Source: Thozetella sp. PMI_491 (lineage: Eukaryota; Ascomycota; Sordariomycetes; Chaetosphaeriales; Chaetosphaeriaceae). From it: DNA of 64,000 nucleotides. This document shows positions 12,032-22,830 of this stretch, in pieces. Position numbers and translations under genes: made by a program. Numbering within the stretch: the stretch's first letter is position 1; each line of letters begins with the position of its first letter. The DNA is taken from positions 147,531 to 211,530 of the forward strand of contig MU270077.1 of NCBI GenBank assembly GCA_021432635.1, written 5' to 3'. The notes under the pieces were generated by a model. It was not told where the DNA came from. It saw nothing but the letters and a program-made list of their open reading frames with translations, and ran no database searches.

Positions 12032-13036
12032 TTACTGCATGCGCATAAACTCGGCAACCTTCTGGTCTACCCAGTCCGTATCCTGGTGGTGAATACCTGC
12101 ACCCGCTAGATGGCCCCAAACCGACGGTATTATCTCCAGTCTTGCGTCCTTCAGGTACTCGAGCTCTTTCTTACTGGCTTCTGGGAGAAAATACTGGTCT
12201 GTCTGACACGGCATCAGCAAGACGCGAGTCTTGATCCGGCCCAGGGCGCTCTCCAAGGATCCATGGTCGCTTGGGTGACAAACACTGATATCTCCCTTCT
12301 GCCACATTCGCAGCATCGAGAGCAGATCATCAGCATCCCAGCTAGAGTAATTTGTTTCCGTGGTGGCACTGTCCCAATCCTCAATGCTCTCGTATCCAAG
12401 TGCCTTGAACAACCCGAGCTGGAACCACTCGGCACTCGTCAGCCAAGCGGAGTATGCTTTGCCAAAGGCTCGCAAGCCCCGGGACGGTCTTGCCCGCATT
12501 CCCTCATGGCCTGGCGGTGTGTAGTCGGCAGATGATTCCAGCGCGGCTTTGGGGCCTTCTAAAAACTGGTAGTTGTGCAAGCTCGTGCGGGCAGAGGAGC
12601 AGATGATAACTGCCATCTGAGCGAAGCCGGGATGCATCAGGCTCCAATGGTAGACACACTGGCCACCCATCGAGAATCCCATCATGACATCAACAGACTC
12701 AATCCCGAGGTGTCTCGTAAGCATGATGTGCTGGGCCCGAACACAGTCTCGGTAGTCTATCGACTCTGGAAAGTCGGGAGTGTTGGATGGGCTGGCTGAT
12801 TCACCATTCCCAAACAAGGCGATGACGATGATTCTGAATCCTCGAAGAGCTCCATCGGAGAGAGTTAGAGTTGATTTGATCCGTCCTCGGAAGCAAGTGA
12901 AGATAACTGCGGTCTTGTGTGACTCCGAGGTCTTATCGCTGAATGCTAACCGGACCTTCGGGAGTTGTTTGCCGTTTTGGAACACAAAGCTGTGCAGGTC
13001 AAAATATTCAACCTCGTCGCATTCTATTCCTGTCAT
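12032..13036 (-). CDS. Alpha/beta hydrolase, homoserine acetyltransferase-like family
   Basis: An uninterrupted 334-residue frame. It has the HAT-like alpha/beta hydrolase signature: FGNGESASPSN near residue 77, nucleophile elbow GFSMGG, then a late Asp (TDQYFLPE) and His (VWGHLAG) completing a Ser-Asp-His triad. No signal peptide, so probably cytosolic. Fungal members of this group are acyl transferases or esterases of secondary and aromatic metabolism. Next to a quercetinase it could cleave the depside ester product, but that is inference. The gene runs in the same direction as the cupin and MFS genes, and two CGG-N5-CCG sites lie about 150-175 bp upstream of its start. Confidence 0.8.
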   Translation of the reverse strand: MTGIECDEVEYFDLHSFVFQNGKQLPKVRLAFSDKTSESHKTAVIFTCFRGRIKSTLTLSDGALRGFRIIVIALFGNGESASPSNTPDFPESIDYRDCVRAQHIMLTRHLGIESVDVMMGFSMGGQCVYHWSLMHPGFAQMAVIICSSARTSLHNYQFLEGPKAALESSADYTPPGHEGMRARPSRGLRAFGKAYSAWLTSAEWFQLGLFKALGYESIEDWDSATTETNYSSWDADDLLSMLRMWQKGDISVCHPSDHGSLESALGRIKTRVLLMPCQTDQYFLPEASKKELEYLKDARLEIIPSVWGHLAGAGIHHQDTDWVDQKVAEFMRMQ

Positions 13037-13188
13037 TTTGACCTCTTTGTTGGGGGGTCAGAGCAAAGGATTGACGGCTACTAGATGTCTAACAGTACTG
13101 CAACTCTCTATGTCCGGTTGCTGAGCTTGATGTTTCCACGAGCCGTTTCTCGACGTCGTTGTTCCTGCCCCACTTGTTCCGCGCCTGT

Positions 13189-13212
13189 CGGCAGGTCCGA
13201 TCGGCACCGCCG
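13189..13212. promoter_or_regulatory. Two tandem CGG-N5-CCG sites
   Basis: CGGCAGGTCCG (13189-13199) and CGGCACCGCCG (13202-13212) lie 3 bp apart, upstream of the alpha/beta hydrolase. Inverted CGG half-sites with fixed spacing are the usual targets of Zn2Cys6 dimers. The first site shares an extended context (CCTGTCGGC...CCGAT) with the site at 24847. Confidence 0.5.
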
Positions 13213-13670
13213 CCCAAGTCAAACCACGCCGACTGCACACCAGCGGGCACCCTGAGGCCACCGTTCTAGGTTTTCATTGCAGAAGCCCTCCTTTCCCTAG
13301 GGGGCGAGGGAGGGGTTGCTGAGATCACCGAGTATACACCTTCGGGAAGCAAGAGTGCATCATGTCATGCAGAATGCTTTCTATCAAGGCTATAGACGCG
13401 ATAGGAAAGAGAACGGCCAAACGTCTTGAAGCAGCCAACTTGTACACGGTAGCAAGAAACCCCTTCCATACCTGAATAGGCGCCTACGTGGACCCAAGGG
13501 GGTATGCAAGTGCTCCCTTCAATTCGAACCGTCATAACCCACGCTGGTTTCGTCAACTACGCCTAGGAACGCTCGAGCTGCTTGGTATTCCTTCCTTTCT
13601 GAATTACATGTATTGGGTCTCTTCACACCCGGGTCCATGTACCAAGGTACTGATTGAGGATGCTTCAAGC

Positions 13671-15238
13671 TCAGAAAACCGCCCAAGCCCCTTCAAGGCC
13701 ACAGCATTTGATTTTTGCCATTGCTAGACATATGAAGCTCGCCGCATAACTGCATGCGGTAAAGACGATGAGACCCCAGTACTCCCCATGACATATATTT
13801 AAGAGCTGACCAGCGATCGGAATTCCTGTTAGGGCACTGCCATATGGTCAGCTGCTGCCGTCGAATTCAGTATGGGGGAGGGAGGAAGCCATTTGGATTG
13901 GATGAGAAAGGGTGAGACCACCTTACCTAACACTCACGAGAACATATGCCGTTGCGTAATAGCGCCCGTATAACTCGATTCTACAGAGCTGACCAACACA
14001 AACCGGGGCTAGGCTGACTGTACTTCCGCTAAAGAACCCAAATGTGATAGCGAATAACGCCATCAATATTTGGCTCGATCCCGCCAGCAGCCAGAGAGTG
14101 GCATTGGACAGCATGCAACCAACGACGGCCAGTATCAGAACGTTGAATCTCCCCAGTCGATCTGCATAGTAGCCCGGTATTAGGCGGCCAAAAACTGCGG
14201 CAGCATTCACTACAGAAAGAAGGGAGTAGGAGAATTCACTTGAGAGGTGTTGACTGAGCGCATAGGAAGGCAAGTATGAGAAGGGAACAAACAGCCCCCA
14301 CTCCAGAAAAAAGACCCCTAGACTGGTTAACGCAAGGCCTCCGTGGCTAAAGGCGGATAAATCTGGCAGGACCTTGGCCATGGAGATCGGTTTTGTTGGA
14401 AAGCGACGCCGTATCGTGAGGAGGGCAACTGTAAATGTGAATAGGCACAAAAGGGCCAGTACTCGTGTTGTCCATGCAAATCCAACTTGGTAGAAAAGCC
14501 TCTCAGAGGCTATTGGGAACACGATTCCTCCAATCGAGCCGCCCGAAGATGCGATGCCAGTGGCCAAGCCCCGTCTCTTGCTAAAATAGTGTGCCACAAT
14601 CGAGACAGATGGACCGAAGACTAGGGCGAGACTGATGCCGCCGAAAACGCCAAATGTGAGCATAAAATGCCAGTATTTGGTGCAAAAACCCAGGCCGAGG
14701 AGGAACAAGACTGTCCCCAATGCCCCTAGGAAAATGACGCCTCGTGGGCCTTTAGCATCAAATATTGGGCCGATCTGAACCCCACAAAAGAATGTAAGGC
14801 AGCTGTAGACGCCAAAAATCCACGAAATACTGGAGGAACTATACTCTAGGAGCTGGTGTTCCGAAAGGTATGCCTGGAAGATGCCGAGGCTGTTCATCAG
14901 GCCCATGGACCCAAAACACGCCATCCAGCTGCCTAGGACAACGATCCATGCAGACCAGCCTCCCTCTGGGTATGAGAGTTCCACAGAAGAATTTGAACCA
15001 GTGCCTATAACAGCTTCTTCTTCTATGTTAGCAGAGCCTAGATAGCCAGGTTACAATTAGCCAGCCAGACGCAAAGAGGAAGAAAAGTACACTGACTACC
15101 TTTTGCCGGGCCCATTTCACCGGGTCCTCTTCCTTTCTGTCCCACAGGGAGGCTCATTGGTGGAGCGTCCCCGTCAGTGGCCGATATTTGAGATGTAGAG
15201 TCAAGCTTCATTTCTTTCTTGGCCGTGTCCATAGCCAA
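13671..15238 (-). CDS. MFS monocarboxylate-type transporter
   Basis: Three exons (15238-15100, 15022-13927, 13836-13671) give 466 residues. Introns are 77 and 90 nt; the last one restores the family motif VSVSALTGIPIAG in TM11. The N-terminal tail is hydrophilic, then YPEGGWSAWIVVLGSW opens TM1, as in fungal monocarboxylate-porter homologues (MCH/MCT type). Twelve membrane segments can be followed, with DAKGPRG between TM2 and TM3 and the YFSKRRGLATGIA loop of the family. It would move a carboxylate or small aromatic acid across the plasma membrane. It is divergent from the RidA gene, sharing a promoter of about 480 bp with one CGG-N5-CCG site. Confidence 0.85.
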
Positions 15239-15458
15239 CCTGTGAATACTGGGAACCCAAGGTCGCTATGTACCATCACCTAAAGACCGGAAGGAGTGTC
15301 TCGCACTTCGCTGTGCAGTCCGCAAGGCAGCAGCCGTACGAGATCCAGACTTCCGTGGACCATCCAATCAAGCACAATAATACTAGAGGCCTTCTAGTTT
15401 TGGTATCGGGCTACAACTGGAGCGGCCCCAATGTCCGACGTCGAGCCAACCCAACTGG

Positions 15459-15469
15459 CGGCCACTCCG
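15459..15469. promoter_or_regulatory. CGG-N5-CCG site, MFS/RidA promoter
   Basis: CGGCCACTCCG lies between the divergent MFS and RidA genes, about 220 bp from the former and 255 bp from the latter. It is a candidate Zn2Cys6 binding site. Confidence 0.4.
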
Positions 15470-15722
15470 ACGCACTGGTATCCACACGAGATTAATCGGC
15501 CCTGGCCGCCCTCCTCATGCACTTCATCAGTTGGGAGGTCAAGAAGAAAGCCTAGGGTCAAATATCAAAGCAACAGCTATCTCCTATCGATGCTTCTTAA
15601 AACTGAGAAAGCTAAGTAAGGTTTGTGGCTATTGTCCTAGGATCGGACGGAATACGATCATATCCTTGCTAAATCATTTCTTAAGGCCTCACAATTACAA
15701 AAGCTTTTGCCTGTCATCCACC

Positions 15723-16163
15723 ATGTCTCCGAACGGCGAGCCATTTCTGTTAGATCCGGAAGCCCCGGCTGGGCAAACGCACTTTCCCCATGCTCGTACG
15801 GCGCCGCCCTCGTCGACCCACCGTACTATCTACGTTTCTGGAATTGCTTCCAGTGAAGGAGTTACGGAGAACAGCGACGGCAGCTTTACTTGCGACACCC
15901 GGAAGCAGACCGCTGCAATTTTAAAGAAAATAGACGACATAATTCAAGGAACCACGAACGGGAAAGGAGGCGTCGCTAATGTGATCGATGCTGTTGTTTA
16001 TATCCTGGATATGAAGAGCCAGTACGCGGATATGAATGAGGAATGGAATAAGGTCTTCAAGGATCGCGCAACGGCACCGGCGCGAGCCACGATTGGAGTC
16101 AAGGAACTACCAGACCCCCGGTTCGTCGTGGAGGTCAAGGCCGTGGCAGTTGTCGAAATTTAG
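15723..16163 (+). CDS. RidA/YjgF family enamine/imine deaminase
   Basis: A 146-residue frame starting at ATG 15723, which has a good CCACC context; the frame stays open upstream but family homology starts here. The C-terminal signature PARATIGVKELPDPRFVVEVKA holds the conserved Arg that binds substrate carboxylate and the Glu near the end. RidA proteins hydrolyse reactive enamines/imines to keto acids and ammonia. A fungal subgroup is related to 2-aminomuconate deaminase of aminophenol breakdown, and the layout here fits that subgroup, though this cannot be settled without alignment. Probably cytosolic trimer. It is convergent with the amidase gene, their stops about 70 bp apart. Confidence 0.85.
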   Translation: MSPNGEPFLLDPEAPAGQTHFPHARTAPPSSTHRTIYVSGIASSEGVTENSDGSFTCDTRKQTAAILKKIDDIIQGTTNGKGGVANVIDAVVYILDMKSQYADMNEEWNKVFKDRATAPARATIGVKELPDPRFVVEVKAVAVVEI

Positions 16164-16235
16164 TGCCAGTTCATGAAACACATACCATCGAGGCAGTAAA
16201 ATTCCAATGTATCAAGTTCTCTAAAACCAAGCCTG

Positions 16236-18017
16236 TCACACATGGGACATCCCGAGGCCCTTGCCTGGGTCACGAGTTAATCTTGTACCTTCTTCAAACA
16301 ATGCGGCAGCTAGCATCACTGTCTCATCTTCCCATCGTCTCCCAATCAGTTGCATACCTACCGGTAGCATCACATCAGGATGATCGGGTGCAGACAGAAA
16401 CCCACAAGGTGTGTTCATAGCCGGGTGGCCTGTGACGTTGAAGGGGCAAGTGTTGCTCGTCACGCCTACAGCAATCCCGAGCTTTTCCATAACTGAAGAC
16501 ATGCCACCCAGCTCATCCCTCATTGGAGGGTGAGGCATAGAGATACTAGGTGCGCACGGAGTCAACAATACATCTACGCTCTCCAATGCTTGGTCGTAGG
16601 CAGCTCTTAGTTCCAAGGCTTTGCGATGCGCCTTGGCTTCCAAATGCTGCCAAGATCGGCGGTTCGCTAGCTGGCCGCTGAGCATGATGTTGATGGCTGC
16701 AGGGTTTATTGACGTGAGGACCTCGTACATCTCCTGGTCGGGCGGCCACTGGGTCCGAACATGAGGGGCGAGGTGTGAGAGATGGCCGGACGGCTTTCCT
16801 TGGCAAAGCCACTCTGACATGGACGGCCTTGTAGAGGCTGTCCAAATCAGTGGGCCTTCCAAGTGCATGGGAATAGAAATCTCTGTGACATCTACGCCGA
16901 CAGCTCCGAAGTTCTTCATTGCAACATGCCAAACCATGTCGCGTACCTCAGGTGAGAGGCCTGGAACAGCGAAGGACTCTTTTACCAGGCCCACTCTAAT
17001 CGCCATGGCACTTCCGCTAGAACCTTGGGATCGAATCTCGGCTCGAAAATCTGCAAGCAGTTTTGGATAGTCTTTGACCTGGCCCGGTAGTGGTGATTCA
17101 GGTGTCATTCGAGGGTCCAAGCCATCGTACCCCGCTATAACCTTCAGGAGGCTAGCGATGTCCTCAAGGTTGGAGGCAATCGGCCCTAGGTGGTCGATCA
17201 TTGGGCTCATCGAAGCGGCACCAGTATAAGGAACGAGGCCAAATGTAGGCTTCAGCCCGTAAATGCCTGTAAATGAGGCCGGAATGCGGACAGAGCCTGC
17301 CTGGTCGCTCCCAATGCCGAGCTCTGCCGCTTCTCCAAGAGACCCCTGAGCCTGTCCCATGTAATGATCGACGGCGACGAGAGCGCAGGACCCGCTACTG
17401 CTTCCGCCCGTGGTGTACCCATGCAGAAATGGATGATGTACAGGCCCGGTGGCCGAAGCGAAGGCCAACGGCGAGGCACAATAGCTCTCGCACGTAGATG
17501 ATCCTTTTACCACAGCGCCTGCGGCAAGGATGCGGGACACGACTGATGCGTCCACAGGGGAGGTGGGGAGAATACCATCACGCGACAAGAGCTTGGGGCA
17601 AAGCCCGAGCGTTGTTGGCAGCCCAGCAATGCAGATGTTGTCCTTCACTGCCATTGTTCTCCCCGCAAGCATACTGTTCACAGGGTTTGCTGATTTGAGC
17701 TCGCAACGATGGCTCCAGGCATTCAAAGGATTTTCCTTCGCGTCTGGCTTCCAATACGCACGATCCCCGACCACAGGGTGTGGCACCAAGCTAGGGTGGA
17801 TGAAGTCAGGCGCATTTTCGACTTGCTGCATGACCGCCTCAAAAGACTTCAGGAGCACAAGGTAGTCTTCAGCGTCCTGAGCTTTGGAAATATCCATGTT
17901 TAGCTCGGCGGCTAAGCCACGGACATCTTCGACGCTCAGGGTTGATCTGTCCAGGGTCAGCACCTCGTCCAGCAAAAGGCAGGCGGTATATTCAAACCTA
18001 CTCTGAGATAGCCTCAA
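16236..18017 (-). CDS. Amidase signature family hydrolase
   Basis: An intronless 593-residue frame with the complete amidase signature: catalytic Lys in TMAVKDNICIAGLPT, the first Ser in YTTGGSSSGSCALVA and the nucleophilic Ser in SDQAGSVRIPASFTGIYGLKP. These form the Ser-cisSer-Lys triad. The family hydrolyses C-N amide bonds of acetamides, aryl-acetamides and related compounds. An N-terminal domain of about 90 residues precedes it, and no signal peptide is seen. Placed among aromatic-oxidising enzymes, it may release an aromatic acid plus ammonia or amine. Two CGG-N5-CCG sites lie 163-226 bp upstream of the start. Confidence 0.88.
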   Translation of the reverse strand: MRLSQSRFEYTACLLLDEVLTLDRSTLSVEDVRGLAAELNMDISKAQDAEDYLVLLKSFEAVMQQVENAPDFIHPSLVPHPVVGDRAYWKPDAKENPLNAWSHRCELKSANPVNSMLAGRTMAVKDNICIAGLPTTLGLCPKLLSRDGILPTSPVDASVVSRILAAGAVVKGSSTCESYCASPLAFASATGPVHHPFLHGYTTGGSSSGSCALVAVDHYMGQAQGSLGEAAELGIGSDQAGSVRIPASFTGIYGLKPTFGLVPYTGAASMSPMIDHLGPIASNLEDIASLLKVIAGYDGLDPRMTPESPLPGQVKDYPKLLADFRAEIRSQGSSGSAMAIRVGLVKESFAVPGLSPEVRDMVWHVAMKNFGAVGVDVTEISIPMHLEGPLIWTASTRPSMSEWLCQGKPSGHLSHLAPHVRTQWPPDQEMYEVLTSINPAAINIMLSGQLANRRSWQHLEAKAHRKALELRAAYDQALESVDVLLTPCAPSISMPHPPMRDELGGMSSVMEKLGIAVGVTSNTCPFNVTGHPAMNTPCGFLSAPDHPDVMLPVGMQLIGRRWEDETVMLAAALFEEGTRLTRDPGKGLGMSHV

Positions 18018-18179
18018 GGGAGATTATTGACATCGTCGCAGAAGCCTAGTTAAATTCGGCAGGGGATACAAGTCTTCTGACTCGGTTAGCTATACGAGCA
18101 TTAACTTAGACGAATGCATAAAGTTTATTACAACACAAGTAGTGTCTACTGAGCAGCAAGTCCATGATGGGCAACGAGT

Positions 18180-18190
18180 CGGACCGGCCG
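18180..18190. promoter_or_regulatory. CGG-N5-CCG site upstream of amidase
   Basis: CGGACCGGCCG, about 165 bp upstream of the amidase start. It is one of two such sites in a 315-bp intergenic region. Confidence 0.4.
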
Positions 18191-18232
18191 AAGCTAGCGC
18201 CATGGCCCAGTCTCCCTGTCTCCCTGGGCGAG

Positions 18233-18243
18233 CGGCGGAGCCG
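18233..18243. promoter_or_regulatory. Second CGG-N5-CCG site upstream of amidase
   Basis: CGGCGGAGCCG, about 216 bp upstream of the amidase start and 43 bp beyond the first site. Confidence 0.4.
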
Positions 18244-18332
18244 ATCAGGCCTTATCAGCAGACCCAGAAATCAAAACTAGCGGCATAAGAGCTGCTTGCT
18301 GGGAGTATCCTGATAGCCGTAGATACGCCATT

Positions 18333-19479
18333 TTATTGCTGGCCATTGGCTAGGAGAACACGCCCCCCATCAATGCAAAGAGATACCCCATCAACATATG
18401 CCTATTACGACACTTAGAATTTTCTCAAAGTAAAAACATGTGTGATTCCTTACCCCGGCTCGGCTCGCTAAATATACGACTGCACCGGCGATATCTTCTT
18501 CGCTTCCGGCCCTCTTGGCTGGAACTTGGTCGAAAAGGTTGCTAAAAATATTACCCTCTTCTCCGACAGGGTTCATTTTACTCGGTACAACTAATAGGAA
18601 GAGAGGAAAAGAGGCCCGTCAGAGTACATTTTAGGTAAATTGGAAAGAGAAGGGGGCAAAGGTCGGATGGAACATTCGTCCTCAGACTTACATCCAGGAT
18701 TGATGCTGGCGACTCGGACATAGAATCGACCGAATTTCGCGGCAAGAAGCCTAACCAAGTGATCAGTAGCTGCCTTGCTCGCTGCGTAGCTCGTCAGATC
18801 AATGTTGGTTGCGTTGTGCATGCTGGCACATGAGCTGGTGATGATGACAACCCCTCGGCCTTGTACCCGAAACTTCTGCGAGGCGGCCGCGAGGAGGGGC
18901 AGGAATGCGACCGAGAGGAAGTAATGAGCAGTCGAGTTAACGCAGAATGTGTCCGCCCAGTCTTGGTGGCGCGAAGACCACATAGACGCTTGCAGCTCGG
19001 CCAGAGGAGCAGTCAAAACGTTGCATGCCTTGGGCGGGTCTCGTCGTATGCCAGCGTTGGATACCAGAATGTCTACGTGCTCTTCCCTCTGGCTTATGTA
19101 GGTCAATAGATCATGAATAGCCTCCTTCGACGAGACATCGCACGGAACGCTATAATGGTCGTCAATATAGGCGTGGTCACAGATTGAGCGTATCTCAGTG
19201 GGCATTACCCGAATGCAACCCCCCCGGTCTCACGACCGAACTCATTGAGCTCTGCTACAATTGAGTCTATGGGGTCGCTCGGTAGAGAAGCAATGTATAC
19301 CTTCGCACCATTGGCGACGAGACCCTATGGGTGTCAGAGTCGTGTTGTAACTATCGCACTCAATGTCGAGGTGGATTATTTACCTTGGATATCATCAGTC
19401 CGATGCCGCTGCTACCCCCAGTCACAACCGCAACATATCCCTTCACCGAAAAGAGAGTGGAGACATCAAGGGAAGACAT
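18333..19479 (-). CDS. Short-chain dehydrogenase/reductase
   Basis: Five exons (19479-19384, 19324-19209, 19149-18692, 18590-18454, 18401-18333) give 291 residues; introns are 59, 59, 101 and 52 nt and all junctions stay in frame. Cofactor motif TGGSSGIG is near residue 22, followed by SNAGI, catalytic Ser in IITSSCAS and YAASK (YxxxK), then INPG. The C terminus YVDGVSLCIDGG is that of classical SDRs. It would oxidise an alcohol or reduce a carbonyl with NAD(P)(H) in the cytosol; the substrate is not evident. It runs in tandem with the amidase and both P450s. The third exon start rests on a weak branch site and is the least certain junction. Confidence 0.82.
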
Positions 19480-19964
19480 GCTGACTGGGTAGATTGAGCT
19501 CAGGTTGTGCTGGTTAGAGAAACAGAGGCCATACAGCGGTTCTACTGTATTTGGCAAGACGATAAAATCGCTGATAATATAGCATTATCAAATCTGCTGC
19601 GGCCTTTGCGGGCCGGGGTCGTCTGGGCTGTCCGCGCTGTCGGCCTGTCTGTCGGGAGATGCGACAGGCTGCACGCCGATTGCGGAACAACGTGCGGTTA
19701 GAGCGACGACCGCGGTCCCTAGCGCTACATTTGCGCCCAGCGCCCCAAAGAGAACTGCCTGGCTTCAGGGACAAAGTCATATGCACTAAAGGAGAAAGGC
19801 AAAGCATACAGTGCGCAAGCAGGCCAAGAATAACATCGTGAGCATCATTATATTGTCAGACTGATGTTTTCTTCTCTCTGCTATACTGCCCAGGCCCTCA
19901 TCGAATATCACATGTTACGTTGGCCGAGCGAAGCTCTTCCGCACAAGACCAACAATGAGCAAAG
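19480..19964. other. Intergenic region, SDR promoter
   Basis: About 485 bp between the SDR start and the 3' end of the first P450. It has several single CGG triplets and an everted CCG-N6-CGG near 19634, but no exact CGG-N5-CCG. No gene seen. Confidence 0.4.
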
Positions 19965-21780
19965 CTACTCCTGGTAATAATCCTTGGTTCTATACTCGGC
20001 TGCCTCCAAGCACTCCTTTAGAGCCTGCGGGTCCCGTGGAACGAGCGTTACCTTGAATTTCCTCGGAATTGCGACCAAGGCAGACTTGAACTGGTTGTAG
20101 TCCACATAATCGGTGTTCGGCGGCTCCGTCTCGCTTGCTACAATCTTGTATGACGACAAAATTCGGACTAGAGCGGAATAGAGCAGCCTAGAGGCGATGA
20201 ACTGACCAGAGCAGCTGCGAGCTCCCGTGCCAAAACTCAGGTGGGGGAGCCCAGTAATTTCGGCCTCGGCCGGGGGATCAAGCGTCTTCAGCCATCTCTC
20301 AGGGTCAAACTGGGCAGCATCGCTTCCGAAGTGGTCGACATCTGCGGAATGTTAGTACTTGGAATCAGTACACCAGCTTGCATTCTGGTCAATTCGGGTA
20401 TAGGATAGGCGCACCATGGTTGCCAGCTTGGGCGTTGATCAGAATCATCGTCTTCGGGGGGATTATGGCGCCGTTCCAGTTGACTTCCGTGACCGTCTTT
20501 CTCGGCAGACTCATCGAGCTAACGGTGTAGTACCTGCCAGCCTCTTTGACGATTGCGTTGATATAGGGCACCTTTTCGTCCACGAAGCAATTGGTCCAGG
20601 CGTCGTGGAGGTTTGGGTAGTGCCTTTTGATGTCTTCATACGCGCGGTCCTGCCAGACCTGCCCCTCCTTGGTGGCGAGGGAGCCGATTGCGGAGGTGAG
20701 GGTGCCCGGAATTGTCTCGAATCCGCCAGAAACCAGCGACAGACAGATGGAAGAAACCTCCACACCGGTGAGCTTCGTTTCCTCGTCCTTGAGGATGGCA
20801 GCGGAGATGCATGGTTTGTCTGTGCCCTTCTTGATCATCTCCCGGACCTTGTCCAAGAGTAGATTTAGATAGACGTCGCGACGGTCACGCAGCTCTTTGG
20901 AACGGGCGTTTTTCTCATTGTTCGGCATGTACCGCAACAAAGGGACGTAGTCTTGGAGGTTCTCAGATGCGCTGCGGAGCAAGGAGATGGCAGATCCTAC
21001 GTGAAGGATCTCGCGGAGAAGCTCGTCGTATACGTTGTCCATGCGGATGCCGTAACAGAGAGTCAGCGTGGTGTTCAATGCGTAGCGCTGGATGTACGGC
21101 CGCACGTCCACCTCGACTGCTCCATCACCGCTGTCCTTGCACATGTCTCGAACGATGCAGTAGCTCTCAAGGTCGAACATCGGGTAGTAATTCCTCAGGG
21201 CCGGCCGCCCGAGGGCTGTGCCGGCAGCTTTACGCTTCTTCTTGCACGACTCATCCCAAGGCGAGGAGCCGATAGTGAAACCCTGGGTGCTGCTGATGAT
21301 GCCGTGGAAGGTGTAGAGTTTCGGGCGGTCTATCAGGGCATTTTGGTTTCCCAGGAGCATCTTCTTGCAATCCTCAAACGAATTCACTACAACAGCGCGT
21401 GTATTGCCGAGGCGGATCTGGAACACTGAGTGCTTGTACTGGCGCCACCATTTCTCGCAAACACTCGCATGATCTTCGCCGAGCTTGAGAAGATGGCCAA
21501 AGACTGGAACCGCCCCAGGAATCTCTGGTAAACCCTTAATGTGTGGGATATCTGTGGCAAAAGCCGCCTGACATCTCGTTTTAGCTGGATACAGGAAACA
21601 ATAAAAGGGCCGCCTAGTCCTGAGTAGTCTTGCAGCATCGACCTAGGAACTGTAACTGACCGTGTACAGAAGGTACGATATAATCACGACCGAGACGGCG
21701 ACCAGAACCGGTGCTGCCTGCTCAAGATTCCCGAGCCGCAGCATCAAAGGCCCTAGAAAGTCCTCGCCGAGTGTAGACAT
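19965..21780 (-). CDS. Cytochrome P450, CYP504-like (phenylacetate hydroxylase family)
   Basis: Three exons (21780-21661, 21567-20415, 20341-19965) give 549 residues. The last intron has a TACTAAC branch and restores NHDVDHFG. An N-terminal membrane anchor (about residues 22-40) is followed by PHIKGLPEIPG. Landmarks: I-helix SGGFETIPG, ExxR as EAGR, and haem loop FGTGARSCSG with the axial Cys. The run STQGFTIGSSPWDE and the overall spacing match fungal CYP504 enzymes, which hydroxylate phenylacetate or 3-hydroxyphenylacetate en route to homogentisate. It is probably an ER-bound monooxygenase. A related aryl-acetate substrate generated by the neighbouring amidase is plausible but inferred. A CGG-N5-CCG site lies 250 bp upstream. 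Confidence 0.82.
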
Positions 21781-22830
21781 GTTGGTCGCTATCCTGTGGT
21801 TTCTGTCTAGGGATAAAAAAACAGGACCGTAATGATTCGCCTCGAAGATCGTCTCAGATATTCTGGCCTTGCTGGTCAGAGAGTTATCGACTAGAAGTGA
21901 TATGGACGCTCTGGTACCTGTCTCTTCGCTGTAGATGTGGTGCTAGGCGAGCAAAGGAACCGACTGCCCTGTCTTGCCTTATGCTTCGGCTGGCTATGGA
22001 GCGGGGCAGCATCCGATGGTACATGACGTCGGATGTGCCGACAGTTGTCCCTGGGGTAAATATACCCACACACCTAGTGTCCGGCGGCCATAGCGACTGT
22101 GTGACATGCCCTCATAAACATACAGGCTGTCCAAGACTAACTACAGGGCCTTAGCTAGGGTTACCTCGCGACGCATTTGCGCTCGAATGTACCCCGAACG
22201 ACACTAGCATCGAAACCAGAGATAATGGCGGGGTCCGAATAATTACGTCACGTAAAACTCTAGGGTCCAACACCATTGGCGAGATAGGGATAAGAACTAG
22301 GAACGCGACTAATTTTTGAATGTATCCGCGAACTCCTGTGACCGGCTGGCGCAGAACAGACTGCCCTGGCACCGCTATCGGCGTCATGCTTTACGCATAT
22401 CATTATCAACTCCGTGCGTTTCTACAAAGCTTCCCGTGCCCAAGAGACCCCTGCTCGCCTAAATGGTTGGCAGAAGCTGGAATCTGTGCACTGTCTTGGT
22501 GCATAATTTGTAGTGTATGATGACCGACTTCAGGGCCAAGTGCTCTCCTCTAATTTTACCCTTGTACGGTGATGCCCTTGTCTTCGTATGTGACGGAGCT
22601 GAGAACAACCAAGTGGTTCTCGTTAGACCATGGGCGCAACACGGCTACATCTTCACGCACTAGCAGTGGTACAGGGGTATGGAAAAGGGCAGCGGTTGGA
22701 ATTTCTTGGTGTTTCAACTACTATCTGAGTACGAGAAGATAAATCAACATCTTTTCTCGTCCCACGTGCGGACACTGCTAGGATATTCATTGCGTGTGCC
22801 AAGATTGCGTGCCCGCACCACGGCCTAAAC
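21781..22830. other. Intergenic region between the two P450 genes
   Basis: About 1.05 kb with only short frames. It carries the promoter of the CYP504-like gene at one side and the 3' region of the second P450 at the other, plus the regulatory candidate at 22030-22040. No gene recognised. Confidence 0.5.
22030..22040. promoter_or_regulatory. CGG-N5-CCG site upstream of CYP504-like gene
   Basis: CGGATGTGCCG, 250 bp upstream of the P450 start codon; a candidate Zn2Cys6 site. Confidence 0.4.
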